Shown here piece by piece: positions 49,399 to 60,915 of a stretch of DNA of 64,000 nucleotides. Position 1 is the stretch's first letter. Each line of letters starts with the position of its first letter. Both the position numbers and the translations under genes were made by a program. Source of the stretch: Antitrichia curtipendula (taxonomy: Eukaryota > Streptophyta > Bryopsida > Hypnales > Leucodontaceae); the NCBI GenBank assembly GCA_951230915.1, contig OX579636.1, positions 25,541,567 through 25,605,566 of the forward strand. Reading direction: 5' to 3'. The notes under the pieces were generated by a model. It was not told where the DNA came from. It made no database searches and saw only the letters and a list, made by a program, of their open reading frames with translations.

Positions 49399-50806
49399 AT
49401 GTACAGTCAGGTCCAGCTCAATTACGAATTTTTTGCATTCCCAGTGAAAAAAGTTCCACTATTGCCAACTTTGACACCCTCCTGAGGGTTGAAAATTTGT
49501 TATTTTGCCTTGAAGTTTTTCTTACAAGTTCATCTCTATGTTAATAACATATGCGAAAAATTTCATGGCCAAAAGATTTAAAAAAAAGAAGATATTCAAA
49601 GTCTACCAACATGTGTAGTTGCGAGAAAAATTTCACTACTACCAACTTTGCCACCCTCCCAAGGATTGAGAATTTTTTTTTTTGCCATGAATTCTTTTAC
49701 ATGATATCATGTCTATGTTGATAATATGTGTACCAAATTTCAAGACCAAAAGATTTACACAAAAAGAGGAATTCGAAATCTACCAACATGTAGTTGTAAG
49801 GGACAATTTCACTACTGCCAACGTTGCCACCCTCCCAAGGATTGAAAAAAACTTTTTTTGGCATGAAATTTATTTTCATGGAAGCATCTCCATGTTGATA
49901 ATATGTACCAAATTTCAAGTTCAAAAGACTCATACAAAAAAAGATATTTGAAATCTACCAACATAGGGAGTTGGAAGAGTGATTTTTTCAGCCCTTGTTA
50001 TAGTGTCATTTTGTGGGTTAAAGTTTGACACGGATGTAAAAAATCATTCTCACAACTACACCTCTTGGTAGATTTCAAATATCCTTTTCTTGGTATAAGT
50101 TTTGGACTTGAAATTTGTCACACATATCACCAACTTAGAGATGATCTCATGACAAAAATTTCATGGTAAATAAACAATTTTTCAGCCCTTGGGAGGGTGA
50201 CAAAGTTGGCAATAGTGAAATTGTTTTTCCAACTCCCTATGTTGGTAGATTTCAAATATCTTTTTTTGTGTGAGTCTTTTGAACTTGAGATTTGGTACAC
50301 ATATTATCAACATGGAGATGCTTCCATGAAAATAAATTTCATGCCAAAAAAAGTTTTTTTCAATCCTTGGGAGGGTGGCAACGTTGGCAGTAGTGAAATT
50401 GTCCCTTACAACTACATGTTGGTAGATTTCGAATTCCTCTTTTTGTGTAAATCTTTTAGTCTTGAAATTTGGTACACATATTATCAACATAGACATGATA
50501 TCATGTAAAAGAATTCATGGCAAAAAAAAAAATTCTCAATCCTTGGGAGGGTGGCAAAGTTGGTAGTAGTGAAATTTTTCTCACAACTACACATGTTGGT
50601 AGACTTTGAATATCTTTTTTTCTGTAAATCTTTTGGCCATGAAATTTTTTGCATATGTTATTAACATAGAGATGAACTTGTAAAAAGAACTTCAAGGCAA
50701 AAAAACAAATTTTCAACCCTCAGGAGGGTGTCAAAGTTGGCAGCAGTGGAACTTCTTTCGCTGGGAATGCAAAAAATTCGTAATTGAGCTGGACCTGACT
50801 GTACAT
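49399..50806. mobile_element. 1.4-kb foldback element made of about 177-bp modules
   Basis: The two ends are inverted repeats (ATGTACAGTCAGGTCCAGCT at 49399 and its complement ending at 50806). Each arm is a tandem array of a module of about 177 bp with a CAACTTTG.CACCCTCC block, at about 49466, 49644 and 49820 in the left arm, and in inverse form at 50192, 50370, 50546 and 50725 in the right arm. Part of the arms is almost identical: about 200 bases at 49709-49933 and 50272-50496 translate to the same peptide in opposite strands. Long modular TIRs resemble foldback transposons. No transposase and no clear target duplication is visible. The peptides in these frames are structural shadows, not genes. 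Confidence 0.85.
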
Positions 50807-50948
50807 CAAACCAAGATTCACTTTGTAGGAACCTACCTGAGATTTCTTGCAAACATTGAAAGTACACCTGGTCCTTTAGGGGTTAAACTGCTCATGAGTC
50901 ACATGAGTCACTGAATCGAACACTTTCATCAGCTCCACGTCAGGATTA

Positions 50949-51250
50949 AGGTAGTATGCTCTAAAAGCGCCCATGTTCTAAAAGCAATCATGACACAGAG
51001 GTACATTTTGCTTTCTTCAATGTTCGAACTGTGTACATTTCAGAAGGTGGTCGCTTTTAGAAACCATTGTGTTTGAACTTCAAAAATTCATAACTAATGC
51101 TACAAAGATCTGAAAAATATGAAACGACTTGGGTTAGATTCCAATTCCATTTTTCTTCCTATGTAAATTTACTGAAAATTGTTTCAATAAGTTTAACTTC
51201 CTTAAAAAGGCGATCTGCTCTTAAGTGGTCGCTTTAAGAGCATACTACCT
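50949..51250. mobile_element. MITE family H, copy 1
   Basis: 302 bp flanked by TA. The left end AGGTAGTATGCTCTAAAAGC and the reverse complement of the right end, AGGTAGTATGCTCTTAAAGC, differ at one base in 20. A diverged copy is at 60916-61228, in inverse relation for internal text such as TACATTTTGCTTTCTTCAAT. TA flanks suggest Tc1/mariner-like mobilisation. No coding capacity. Confidence 0.85.
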
Positions 51251-52311
51251 TACCAGGTTGCAGCTTCTCATCCTCACATTGATTTCTTGCTTTTTCTATG
51301 TAGTAGCCAAGGAACCAATTTGTGGAATACTGTAGCACGGCTTAGGTTCTGTCCCCACCTAGCGTTAGGGAGTTCTGGTTTTTGAAAGATAAAACAAGCT
51401 TAGAAAGCCGAGTCAGCTTAAAATAATGGGTGGTGTCTCGATGGGGCCATCACCGTCAAGCACCGTCATGTTTCTGACAGGAAATGTGACTGCCCCGTTC
51501 ACACATCGTTCTTTTCATTTGAGTTTCACGGTGACAGCGCGACACTGACGTGCGACTCAGAAGTGCTGGTTCACATTGAGGCATCGCTTCTACAAGAATA
51601 GGACGTCATGGAAAAGTGAATACAAGTTTTGCTTCCGCGTCGTGTAAAGTTCGTGCAAGGCTGTTGCTGTTGACAAGAATCCGTGGAGTTCTGTTTCTGT
51701 GTGGTCGTTCAGTTTGTGCTTTGCTCCGACACTTGCTGGAAGCGGTACACGGGATGCTGTATTTTAGAAAATCAGAAATTGGTGGCGATTCTGGCGAAGA
51801 CGTACTCCATTCTGGTGGATTCAGTGTCGCATGTATGGAGGACAGCAGCGAACGGTGACGGACTTCTTCGACCTGCCGAGGAAATCTTTTGTTACCTGGT
51901 ATAAGGTGAAGACGACCGTCTTTGGCTGGTGAGTGCGTACGTACTTCATTCTTGTTTTTTGAGAATTCGCAGAACTTCATGCTTTTTTACAGAGTGCAAT
52001 GTCTTTCCCTGCACTGTCCCTTTAGGGTTTCCGATTCAACGGATTCAACGGCGTCACAATAACGCATATTGTGCGGACGATGGAGAAATGTCTGTGTAAA
52101 GTACATTACAATTTGCATTGCTGTTTGTCAAGAACGCTTGCTTCCACGCATTATGTGTCCGTGCAATTCTTTTCACATGTTGTCGCATTCGCGGAGAAGT
52201 TGTCTTTCCTCGCCATGAAGAAGAGGTAGCTGTCACTGGATTACTGTGTCATACGATGTGCACTGAAATTCTGACTGTTTTTGTTTTGAAATTTTTGTGG
52301 CCGAAGGGGTC

Positions 52312-53616
52312 ATGGATTTCCTCGACAATCCAGCAGAATTTGTCGCGATTGTTTCCGCTCTGCTGCTACTCTTCATGTCCACGAGTCACGCTCTTGAAGT
52401 TTCAACTACTGTTGTCATTGATGACAAAGACAACTTGGAGTTACGTCGCCTCCACGAGCAGGCGGACCCTTCCTCTTTGGACGCCGCAACTGTCACACGA
52501 GCAGCGCTACATTCGTTCAGTCTTTGTAGCTATGTGCAGTTACTTGGCGAAGACTTAGGGTACTGGGTGAAGCCCAGAAGTACAACGTGGTTTTCTCGTT
52601 TTTTGTTGGAGCAGTACGAGGACGATAGATGGGTGAAAATGTTTTGCATGACTAAACCCTCCGCTTTTGCATTGGCTGATGTCTTGGAGTCCACTGTGGG
52701 AAAGAAAGATACAAGATACCGGCTTGCAATTCCTGTCGTGGTTCATGTTGCATGCACGCTTTTCAAGTTGACTCATGGTGCTAGTCTTCTGATATGCAGT
52801 GAGATGTTCGCTGTCGGTCGTAGTTCCGTTTCAGTCATGCTCCGCGAGGTTGTGCACGCCATAAATGTAGTCCTGCGCGGAGAGATTTCTTGGCCGCAGG
52901 GGGAGAAGCTTCTACAGACAGAGAGTCACTTCCGTCAACTGTGCAGCCTTCCAGGAGTTGTAGGTGCAATAGATTGCACTCATGTGGCCATCGGTAAGCC
53001 GGCAGTTTGTTCCTTTGATTACTATTATTTCAAGTCCGGTGGGTTCACGCTGAATTGCCAAGCAATTGTCGACAGTGACAAGAGATTTCTAGATCTCTTT
53101 CTGGGTATGCCTAGATCGACAAATGATTCCAGGGTTCTTCGAAGATCGTCGTTGTTCAATAGAGCTACGAGGGACTCTCTGTGGGACAATGGAGTCAGTT
53201 TTGAAGGCTTTTCACTGTATTTACTCAGTGATGCTGGGTACCCGTGCTTTCCGTGGCTGATGGTACCCCATTCGGAGCATGGAACGATGGCAGTGGCGGA
53301 TTCCCTTTTCAACCGGAAACTGAAGAAGGGCCGTTGTGTCGTGGAGAATGCGTTTGCGATGTTGAAGCAGACTTTCCGTGAACTGCTGCACAAGACGGAG
53401 TTGCATGTGACGTTTGTTCCAGATGTAATCGTGGCCTGTGCAATCTTGCATAACATGCTTCTTCGTCAAAGTCAGGACGATGTGCAGCGGCTACTCACTG
53501 TTTTGAGAATGGAAGGGTTTCGTGATGACTCGCTGCCTGACGTTGCTCACGCCGTTGAAGTGCCATTGCTAGTTGATGACGACCACCCAATAATGACCGG
53601 TGTTCAAAAAAGATGA
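52312..53616 (+). CDS. HARBI1-like DDE transposase of the Harbinger element
   Basis: 434 aa, single frame, from the ATG at 52312 (an upstream GTG at 52297 extends the frame but is an unlikely eukaryotic start). This is the PIF/Harbinger nuclease, DDE_Tnp_4-like fold. The catalytic acids are all present: D221 in GAIDCTHV, D307 in LLSDAGYP and E345 in VVENAFAML. Other family motifs are GMPRSTNDSRVL, YYFKSGGFTLNCQAIVD and CAILHNML. The N-terminal helix-turn-helix region (about 100-190: TKPSAFALADVL, HVACTLFKLTHGASL) matches the usual order. The protein needs a Myb-like partner for nuclear entry and end binding in known systems. No stop or frameshift interrupts it. Frames on the opposite strand are shadows. 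Confidence 0.95.
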   Translation: MDFLDNPAEFVAIVSALLLLFMSTSHALEVSTTVVIDDKDNLELRRLHEQADPSSLDAATVTRAALHSFSLCSYVQLLGEDLGYWVKPRSTTWFSRFLLEQYEDDRWVKMFCMTKPSAFALADVLESTVGKKDTRYRLAIPVVVHVACTLFKLTHGASLLICSEMFAVGRSSVSVMLREVVHAINVVLRGEISWPQGEKLLQTESHFRQLCSLPGVVGAIDCTHVAIGKPAVCSFDYYYFKSGGFTLNCQAIVDSDKRFLDLFLGMPRSTNDSRVLRRSSLFNRATRDSLWDNGVSFEGFSLYLLSDAGYPCFPWLMVPHSEHGTMAVADSLFNRKLKKGRCVVENAFAMLKQTFRELLHKTELHVTFVPDVIVACAILHNMLLRQSQDDVQRLLTVLRMEGFRDDSLPDVAHAVEVPLLVDDDHPIMTGVQKR

Positions 53617-53925
53617 GATCTTGGAATACATCTGGCAGTGCAGAGAGGTGTGCATCTACCGTGAATGCAGGTAATGTGCTGTGCAAGCTCCAAATTTTTT
53701 TACATACAATTTTTTTTTTTTTTCATTGCATTTCACATGTTGTACATATGTATCGCTTACTTTACAGAACAACTGGTGGTCATCACTAGTAGGTTGAGAA
53801 TAACTACACAATACTGATAAGGAAAAAACGAATTGTCCTCAGTGTGGCAAAATTTGAAGGGATTCACAACTGAATCGGCCTTCTCTGTCTGTACAGGTGT
53901 TTGCACTGTGAAGGACAGAAGTGAA

Positions 53926-55306
53926 CTATAGCATTGGAGCGTCGTTCTGTACAGGAGAAGGGTCCACGACGTTCTCTTCGAAACTATGCGGCTGTCTTGT
54001 TTCTGCTAGACTTACATGTATAGTAGTAGGAAAGACATGTACAGGCAAACTCTCCCCACGTATAGGCATCTGGCGCTGCAGGCCGGCGCTTAAAACAGAT
54101 GCTAGGTTTGACAGACATAGCACTTCCTCACCTTGCTTTACGATAGATAGCTTTGCATTTTCATTCGTAGCCGCTGCAGTGTCATGCAGTCTTCTGTCGC
54201 GCTCTTTTTGGTAATCCAAGTTGTTCGGAAAACAATTTCATTTGTACTTCAATTTTTGTTTTCTCCACATCTTTGCTTGCTTGTGCCATGTCCCTCATTT
54301 GATTTGTCATTGCATCTCCCGTTGATTTCGTCGCTTGTGCTACCAGTGCATGCCCGCTCAGTGTCTTTCTTCGTACTGCTATGTTGCCTGGCCGGCGATG
54401 CACGCTCTTCTCAGCAGTGTCACTTGAACTTAGAATGTGGGGCTTCACTCCAGCAGGCACATGAATCTTCAGTCAGGTAGGAGCTGTGCACGCTTCGGAA
54501 GAGCTTGCGTGGTCACGCTGCGGCAGCATCGACGGTGCAGCAGTCGTTGTAAACATGGCAGTACGAGCTGTGCTGAAAGACGGCACCTGCGATGGAAACG
54601 GAGACGCCGGGGCATCACTCTTCCGGAACCCGCTGTCTTCTTCAGTGGTCTCCACATCCATAGGGTCGTCTGTGTCATCTGCACCGTCACTGTCACTGAG
54701 GTCCACAAAGCTTGGTTTCTTCTGATTGAAGTTCGAATCTTCGGTGGACAGGAGGTCTCTTGAATGTGGGGGTCGCATGCTTGGTCTTCCTGCATTCCAC
54801 TCTTGCATCGCACAAAAAATTTCCTCCGAGAAACTCTTAGGCAGGCTTTGTGCTGTCCTGTCACGAACACTCATATTTCAGAAGTCAATGGCGTTAGTGC
54901 CAGTGCGACCGATATAATCGGCTATTCTCTTATAGTCAGGCAACAACTGGTTCCACTTGCTTTTACAAGCGGGACCATCTCGATTGCAGGATGCAACTCC
55001 GGAGCACATGAGCTGCATACTAACACAAGCCCACTTACTGGAGTCAGGGTTCATCAAGTCTCGTCCATCTTTTGTTTCACATTCTTCCACGAAGAGATCT
55101 CTTTTCGCTTGAATGAGGGACAGAATTTCCGCCGTGTTCCAATTTGGGCCCCTCTCCTTCCTGGCGCATTTTGCAGGACTGCAGTCAATACCGGCCTCCA
55201 CAGGAATTTGTGGACGCGTAGCAGGAAGTGTTGCACTCGCTATGAAGTCAGAGGACTCAGTTGTGCCGCCGGATTCACCTGTTGAATTCAATTTTGTAAT
55301 CAGCAT
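53926..55306 (-). pseudogene. Broken Myb/trihelix accessory ORF of the Harbinger element
   Basis: Minus-strand protein in pieces. Residues at 55306-54878 contain GPNWNTAEILSLIQAKRD and CKSKWNQLLPDYKRIADYIG, the trihelix/Myb-like domain of Harbinger ORF1. An in-frame TGA at 54878 interrupts it. The same frame continues with MSVRDRTAQSLPKSFSEEIF down to a second TGA at 54473, then resumes, same frame, as a coiled-coil part (MTNQMRDMAQASKDVEKTK) to about 54215. There a one-base frameshift is needed to continue DYQKERDRRLHDTAAATNE. Two stops and one frameshift point to pseudogenisation, unless unrecognised introns remove them. An upstream exon ending near 55364 (donor CCCTGTAAAA) could join at 55276 in phase. 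Confidence 0.8.
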
Positions 55307-56367
55307 CTGTAGACAGTGTAGTGTGCTGCAAATGAACTGAAACTAGCATGTGCGGTGTTTTTACAGGGACTTCTAGAGGAGAAGACGGACGTCCATGCAT
55401 TGGGAATGAACACATCCAGTGAGCTGCACTTGCTCAAGGAGATGACACTAGTCGGCGTTCTTGGTCGTCGTGGCGGTATCGGTGCTCTGTAAGCTGCCCA
55501 ATCCAAATCACAATTATGTAAATTCGATGTATGGCATAACACTTACTGGATCATCGGAGTGTGTGCTTGTGTTTTGCAGGTCGCATTTCAGCAAAGAATT
55601 AGAAAAGCCATGACGAGGATCAGCGGAGCTCACCAGAATTCGTAGCGGCACTTCCAGGAATCACGGCATCGTTCGATCCACGTAAGTGAAGTCTCTCCAT
55701 TTTCTGCGTAAAACCAATTGCATGAACATGCAGTCAGGGATATTTTGAACTTGACGAACTACAGTTGCTCATGAATCTGGATTGCAATTAATCAATCTCA
55801 CGCATGCAAGGCATGCACAGACAACTTACGGCGACAGACGTGCTTCGGGAAGCTGCGACAGTGGGAATCGGAAGATGACAAATCCTCGGGGCTGATCAGA
55901 AACACTCCTAAACCGTTCATGCGGTTTCCTTTAATTCAGACGTTGCAGGCGGTGTAGCTGGCGACATTTAATTTAGACGTACATGGACACCTTCCTGGAC
56001 TTCGGCATTACTCAAGCGGCGGCGCGCATCGCTACAAGTGACGGTAACAGTGGGCCATGCACAACACTCCCACTTAATGGAACCCCACAGCCCCCCTTTA
56101 ACAAGTACCGCTTGTACTCTCCTGAAATGTACATTTTCAGGACATCCAGGTCTCACATAAAAGCAAAGAAATTAACTCCCATTAAAAAATGCTTCCTACT
56201 GTCCGTATTCTGTGGCACCGCTCTTTCCCATGTCCACATCTGCGCCACGTCTGAGTCCATGTAGGATCGGCATTTACAAATTACCACCTGTGTGAACGAG
56301 TCACAGTCTTTCCACCTGCTGCCACTGTAACTACGTACCCGTAACGCCAAGTGCGGACAGAACCTTA

Positions 56368-57096
56368 CACTGTTGTCGAGAAGTACCTGTTATCCAAACA
56401 ACAGGTTGTGAAAATTTGGTCGGTCAAAGGTGGCAGGATTTTTAGAGAAGTACCATTTTTTCTCTATGAATTTAATCCAATGACTGACCTACCAAGTTTG
56501 TACTAAATGTACGTCCAGCATCGTAGGATATCAACATTGCACACACAAGTTGGTAGTGAAAAGGGGATTTTAGATTCTCTTTTAATGCATTTTTTAGACA
56601 CTGCATAAATAAATTATGAATTTTCAAAGTGCTGAAACTAGGTATTTCTAAAAGCGATCAATGACTTTCATGAATAGTGGGAATACATTTTAAGCAAAAA
56701 TCTCTAATATGCCATTTTAGGTAGTGTGTCATTGTAGATGTAAGTTACCTTATATCCGGTGCATTCTTGCACTTGAAATGACATTGTTGTATTTTGGCCT
56801 ACAAAACATAAATTGAAATCTTGGTCATTGTCAATCTGTATCCATCAGGTTAGGAGTGAATTGCCACTAGCTTATTAAGATGGAACACTGACCTTGATGT
56901 ACATACTTAAAGGAACATCAATTTTGTTAAATTGGTCATATTCCATAGGGTAAAAATTGCAACACCTATCCTCACAAAGGTCTAATTTCAAGCTAAAAAC
57001 TAGAACATGTATATATTTTGGTTTGAGGCTGTGCAACTTGAACCGCACCAAAGTAATGAAATTTTGTCAATTTAATGAAATTGACGTTAGACATTA
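56368..57096. other. AT-rich intergenic DNA
   Basis: No gene. A diverged inverted relation exists between about 56590-56760 and 61280-61430, suggesting another scattered repeat. Nothing else was seen. Confidence 0.5.
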
Positions 57097-57641
57097 AGGT
57101 AAACCTGCCTATAACATGCAAAATAACTGATTTGTCATGTTGCCATTACCGAAAAAATTCTGATTTTTTTTCATACAAAGACAAATCTGAGAAATGAAGG
57201 AAGCAACTGGAATTTTATTTTTTGGACAAAGTATGAATTTTTAATGAATTTTTGAAATGTGCTATCGAGTTGATCCAAATGAGTCTGTAGACTACCCCAA
57301 ATCAGCAAAAAAATGTTTCTATGATGGTCATCTTGTCACCTAAATCAATCACAACATTTTCTAACATGGCTACAAGATTTCCTATCATAGACATGACATT
57401 GAAGGAATCAAAAAATAACTTTTTACTACCAGTTTACACTAGAAAGGTGTAAGTGTCTTATGACAATCACTAATAATTCCATGATCATCTCCCAAGGCTT
57501 TAATTATGGTCACAAATCAACCTAATGTAGTCCTAATTCCAATTATTAGAAAAAATCTGTCATGAGTTAATATTAGACTGTAGTGGACAATTTCCTAGGT
57601 GCCTGTCATGGGAGATTTGCCTGTCATAGGCAAGTTTACTT
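57097..57641. mobile_element. MITE family A, copy 3
   Basis: 545 bp. The left end AGGTAAACCTGCC is complementary to the right end (reverse reading AAGTAAACTTGCC), flanked by TA. The interior shares ACAAAGTATGAATTTTTAAT and TGAGTCTGTAGACTACC with copies 2 and 4. It is the most divergent at its ends. Confidence 0.7.
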
Positions 57642-57948
57642 TATACACAATCTACTATCTAAGGTGACTTGCCTGTCACCCTAGGTTTTCAATACATGGT
57701 TCCCTCCTCCACTCCCCAAAAATCAGGAGCCGTTGGATGGGGGGAAAAAAATTTCCACCCCTCTTCAACAAAAAATCAGGAGCCGGTGGATCTGGATACA
57801 AGCACATGTACAAATACAGATACGTATATAAACGACAAAATATGTATATGGCAGAATACAGATTTATCCCATAATGTTTGCATCTCCCCAGCCCCCTTGA
57901 AAATTACAACAGGGGAGGAGGAGGAGGAATAGGCTGAAAAAAATAACT
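57642..57948. other. Short intergenic segment with a 55-bp direct repeat
   Basis: AAAAATCAGGAGCCG is repeated at about 57717 and 57772 and followed by TGGAT in both. The frame 57669-57932 (+) covers it and is not supported as a gene. Confidence 0.5.
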
Positions 57949-58062
57949 AATTAAAAAAAATTTAATTTTTAATTCACCCCCCCCTCCCCTCCCAAAAAAA
58001 TTTAATTTTTGGGGGGAGAAGGGGGGGGGAAGTTGAATTAAAAACTAAATTTTTTTAAATTA
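57949..58062. repeat. Large imperfect hairpin with C-run and G-run arms
   Basis: AATTAAAAAAAATTTAATTT followed by a C-rich stretch faces a G-rich stretch followed by the complementary AT-rich arm, with the centre near 58003. The C/G homopolymer parts may vary by slippage. Confidence 0.65.
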
Positions 58063-58074
58063 AGTTTTTTTGTC

Positions 58075-58122
58075 ATGGTGCATAGTTTGTCACTATGCAC
58101 CATAAAGAGGCAGTAACTGCCT
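58075..58122. repeat. Double hairpin module
   Basis: ATGGTGCATAGT (58075-58086) and its exact complement (58092-58103) form a hairpin, followed by the palindrome AGGCAGTAACTGCCT (58108-58122). The same order (hairpin then AGAGGCAGT) occurs at 4121-4170. Confidence 0.65.
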
Positions 58123-58294
58123 GCCTATTGTCATGAGAATGCTTGAAACATTTCAAACCTTGAATAGTAGTATGTATCTATAAAGAGGAGTTTTAATGTA
58201 TATACAGGGACTCTATTAGAGTAAGTAGCTCCTTAGAGTGAGAGTGAGATGAACATTTGGTAGATGGAACATAGGATGAAAATCATCCATATAC

Positions 58295-59200
58295 CACTAT
58301 AAGAAAACGCAAGAAAAAGAAATGTCAAAATTGATGTTTTTTTGGACATCAACTGGAACAGACTGTAGAAAAGTGAATTGAAAATAATTAATTAAAATTA
58401 AAATGAACAAACAAAATTACTGAATTCAATAAGAGAAAAAAAAACTTACCCATTTACCTTAAGATGGCCGAATGAATGAATTACTTCATTGAATGTAAAA
58501 ATGAAGGGTGGAGAAGATTTATTTATACTAAAATCCATGGTTGTCTAAGGTGTGACAAAAGATATGGGATAATTTGAACAAGGAACTTGACTTTGGATGT
58601 TGTTTTTGACGTGCTGACGTTGTATTTGACATTTTCTTGACGTTGTTTTTGACATTTTGCAAGGATGTTGTTGTTGATGTCATGTTGACGTTGTTTTTGA
58701 CATTCTGCAATGATGACACTTCTTTTTTACTTATCCCATATAGTTTGTCAATCCTCCTACCACCCCATTAGTATAAAGAACTCCTTTTCTTCATCCATTG
58801 TGCACATCCATCCACTTTTTTTTTTCAAAATATGCCACGTGGTTGCCTTTTTCTTAAATTTTTTTAAATTTGGTCAACATTTTAGCATTGACCATATTAA
58901 TTTCACTAATTCATCCATAGCCAAAAGATTTGTTTGGTGACGTGGCAATCTTTGTTTTTTTTGACATCACAAAAAACAGACCTAATGCTATTTTAGACAT
59001 AACTTTGAGCAACGCATCGGAATTGACATTCATCTGGATGTTGTTTTTTATAACTGTGTCACAATGAACGTCACGCAAAAACGCGCATTTTTTCTCGTGT
59101 TTTTTGAAAACAAGTGGACGTAAAAAAAACCGCGTTGACGTCACAAAAAACATCGCGCGTTATAGGAAAACACAGGAAAAAACACGGTTTTCTTATAGTG
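58295..59200. mobile_element. CACTA-like non-autonomous transposon, 0.9 kb
   Basis: Starts CACTATAAGAAAAC and ends with the exact reverse complement (59187-59200). TAC lies on both sides (58292-58294 and 59201-59203), the 3-bp duplication of CACTA elements. Inside (about 58600-58710) is an irregular tandem tract of TTGACGTTGTTTTTGACATT and GTTGTTGATGTCA units, and near the right end CG-rich text (AAAACGCGCATTTTTTC). Frames such as 58528-58719 (-) translate this tandem tract and are not genes. It is a different family from 10247-11834, which has distinct inner TIR sequence. Confidence 0.85.
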
Positions 59201-59203
59201 TAC

Positions 59204-60339
59204 AAATGATCTAAATTAGTTATAGGTATTCTTCAATTCTAATATGTAATCGAATACATGTAATTGGATATAAATGTCATTCTACAAGTATGGTAGAATC
59301 ACCCGTAGTCAACTATTTAAACAATTTTCACTAGAAGAAAATGAACCACTGAGGGGGTTTGCAACTACAAAGAACAATTGTTTTTGAGGTTGCATTGGAC
59401 ATTTGTGATTGGTGAGAATTTGGAGACCTGTAGTTGCTATGGATAAGTTGCATGTAAAATTATAGTTGCAAGTCACAACAACCTACTTGGAACTTTGTCG
59501 ATAAACTTTTATGACGTGGTTTGCTTATGTGGTGGTATTTGCTACCACGTGACGTTGGTCACTCAATCAATGAGTTGTGCAACTTGTTAGAGACTCATTT
59601 CCAACTAATTGTATGACTCATTTGTGAATCATTTGTGACTTTATTGCAACTTGTTTGTAACTTGTCTATGGCTTGTATATTTTTAGATTTTGAAAGTCTA
59701 ATCTCAGTGATTTGTAGAATTCAAAATTTTAGATCTAGGCATCTAACTTCTTTTTTTAATTTCAAAAATTCAAATATTGAGATTTAATAGATTATATTGC
59801 TTTATGTAACTTTACAACTTCAACGGTTTTTACAATTTCTTGGATTTTAAATATTTTAGATTTCTATAGAATTTAGAAATCTACAAATTATAAAAATCTA
59901 CACACTATAGAAATCTATAAACTATAAAAGTCTTCAAAATGTAGAGATAAAAAATATGTAAAAATCTTAGAATTCTATTAACATAATCCATTTCATAGAG
60001 TACAACAACTTACAAGACTTATATGTAAAACCTAATGGTACTCTTGACAATTGATGTAGCACAATTGATATAAAACAGTCAAGATATGACTTTGGAAACG
60101 ACTAAAAAATGACTAAAAAATGACAAAGATACAACTAGGAAACGGTCAAGAAACAACTAAAAAACATCTAAAAAACAACTAAGAAATTACATGAAAGTGA
60201 AGAGGAATCAATTAGGTAACACCTATTTTCATTTTACAATTGCAATTATATTCTAGTCATTTTTTAGTTGTCTTTTTTATTGCAAATAGACAGGGTGGAT
60301 TCCTCAGAGTGTAGACTTGTCCACATTGACAATTGTAAC
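59204..60339. other. AT-rich intergenic DNA
   Basis: No gene. Short tandem tracts occur at about 59860-59960 (AGAAATCTACAAATTATAAA type) and 60085-60180 (AAAAACAACTAA type). Nothing else was seen. Confidence 0.5.
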
Positions 60340-60715
60340 AAATGTTGGATGGAGAATAATTCACATTACTCTAAATTTGAACTCTATTATAACTCTTGTC
60401 TTCTCTATTTGCTAATTTGGAATTACTATGAATTTTGGAAGCCCAAAGTTGGTTTGAACCCATATCCAATGTAGAGACTCTTCCAATTCTAATCATTCAA
60501 GAACTATTTTCCCGCTCACTACTTCCTACTTTCTTGCTCACTACTTTAGGACATGTGTCATAACTCATGATCTTAATAGTCCCAACCTTGAAAAAAAAAA
60601 AAATACACATTCAAAATTTGGATTGAAAATTTGTCCCAACCTTGGTTGGAAATAACTGCATCCTATAGGTTGGGTATGGATCTTTGAATGGGAATAGGTG
60701 GCTCTACCATAATGC
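60340..60715. repeat. Dispersed repeat F, copy 2
   Basis: Shares blocks with 27590-27965: ATTTTGGAAGCCCAAAGTTGG, ATATCCA, GAGACTCTTCCAATTCTAAT, CATTCAAGAACTA, CTCACTAC, GGACATGTGTCATAACT, CCAACCTTGGTTGGAA and GGCTCTACCATA. Non-coding. Confidence 0.55.
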
Positions 60716-60915
60716 ATGGTCAACTTTTAAAAAAAATATATGAAAACTTAATTGTGCAACAACAATGTTAAGTTGTCAATAATAAGAGTAATAACTAACT
60801 TAAATATAATTTAAGATTGACTAGCAGAATCTACTTGTTCAAAATACTTAGCACCAACACCTGATTAACAATAACAAATGGAAAAAACTAGCGAGAGGTT
60901 ATGTAAGTCTTTATA

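Larger units (their letters stand above)
51345..56364. mobile_element. PIF/Harbinger transposon, 5.0 kb, TTA target duplication
   Basis: The left end GGTTCTGTCCCCACCTAGCG and the right end, read in reverse complement as GGTTCTGTCCGCACTTGGCG, are TIRs with about 85 percent identity. TTA lies on both sides (51342-51344 and 56365-56367), the target duplication of PIF/Harbinger. The interior holds a DDE nuclease ORF on the plus strand and a Myb/trihelix ORF on the minus strand, arranged tail to tail, the two-gene plan known for this superfamily. The element is more GC-rich than its surroundings. Intact ends, TTA and transposase indicate relatively recent mobility. The broken accessory ORF suggests it is no longer self-sufficient. 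Confidence 0.93.

Noticed and set aside
50182..50508. Overlapping 103-104 aa frames on both strands
   Set aside because: They translate the arms of the foldback; the same peptides occur at 49697-49951 in opposite strands.
52297..52311. GTG start for the transposase
   Set aside because: Nuclear eukaryotic genes rarely start at GTG; ATG at 52312 is in frame five codons later.
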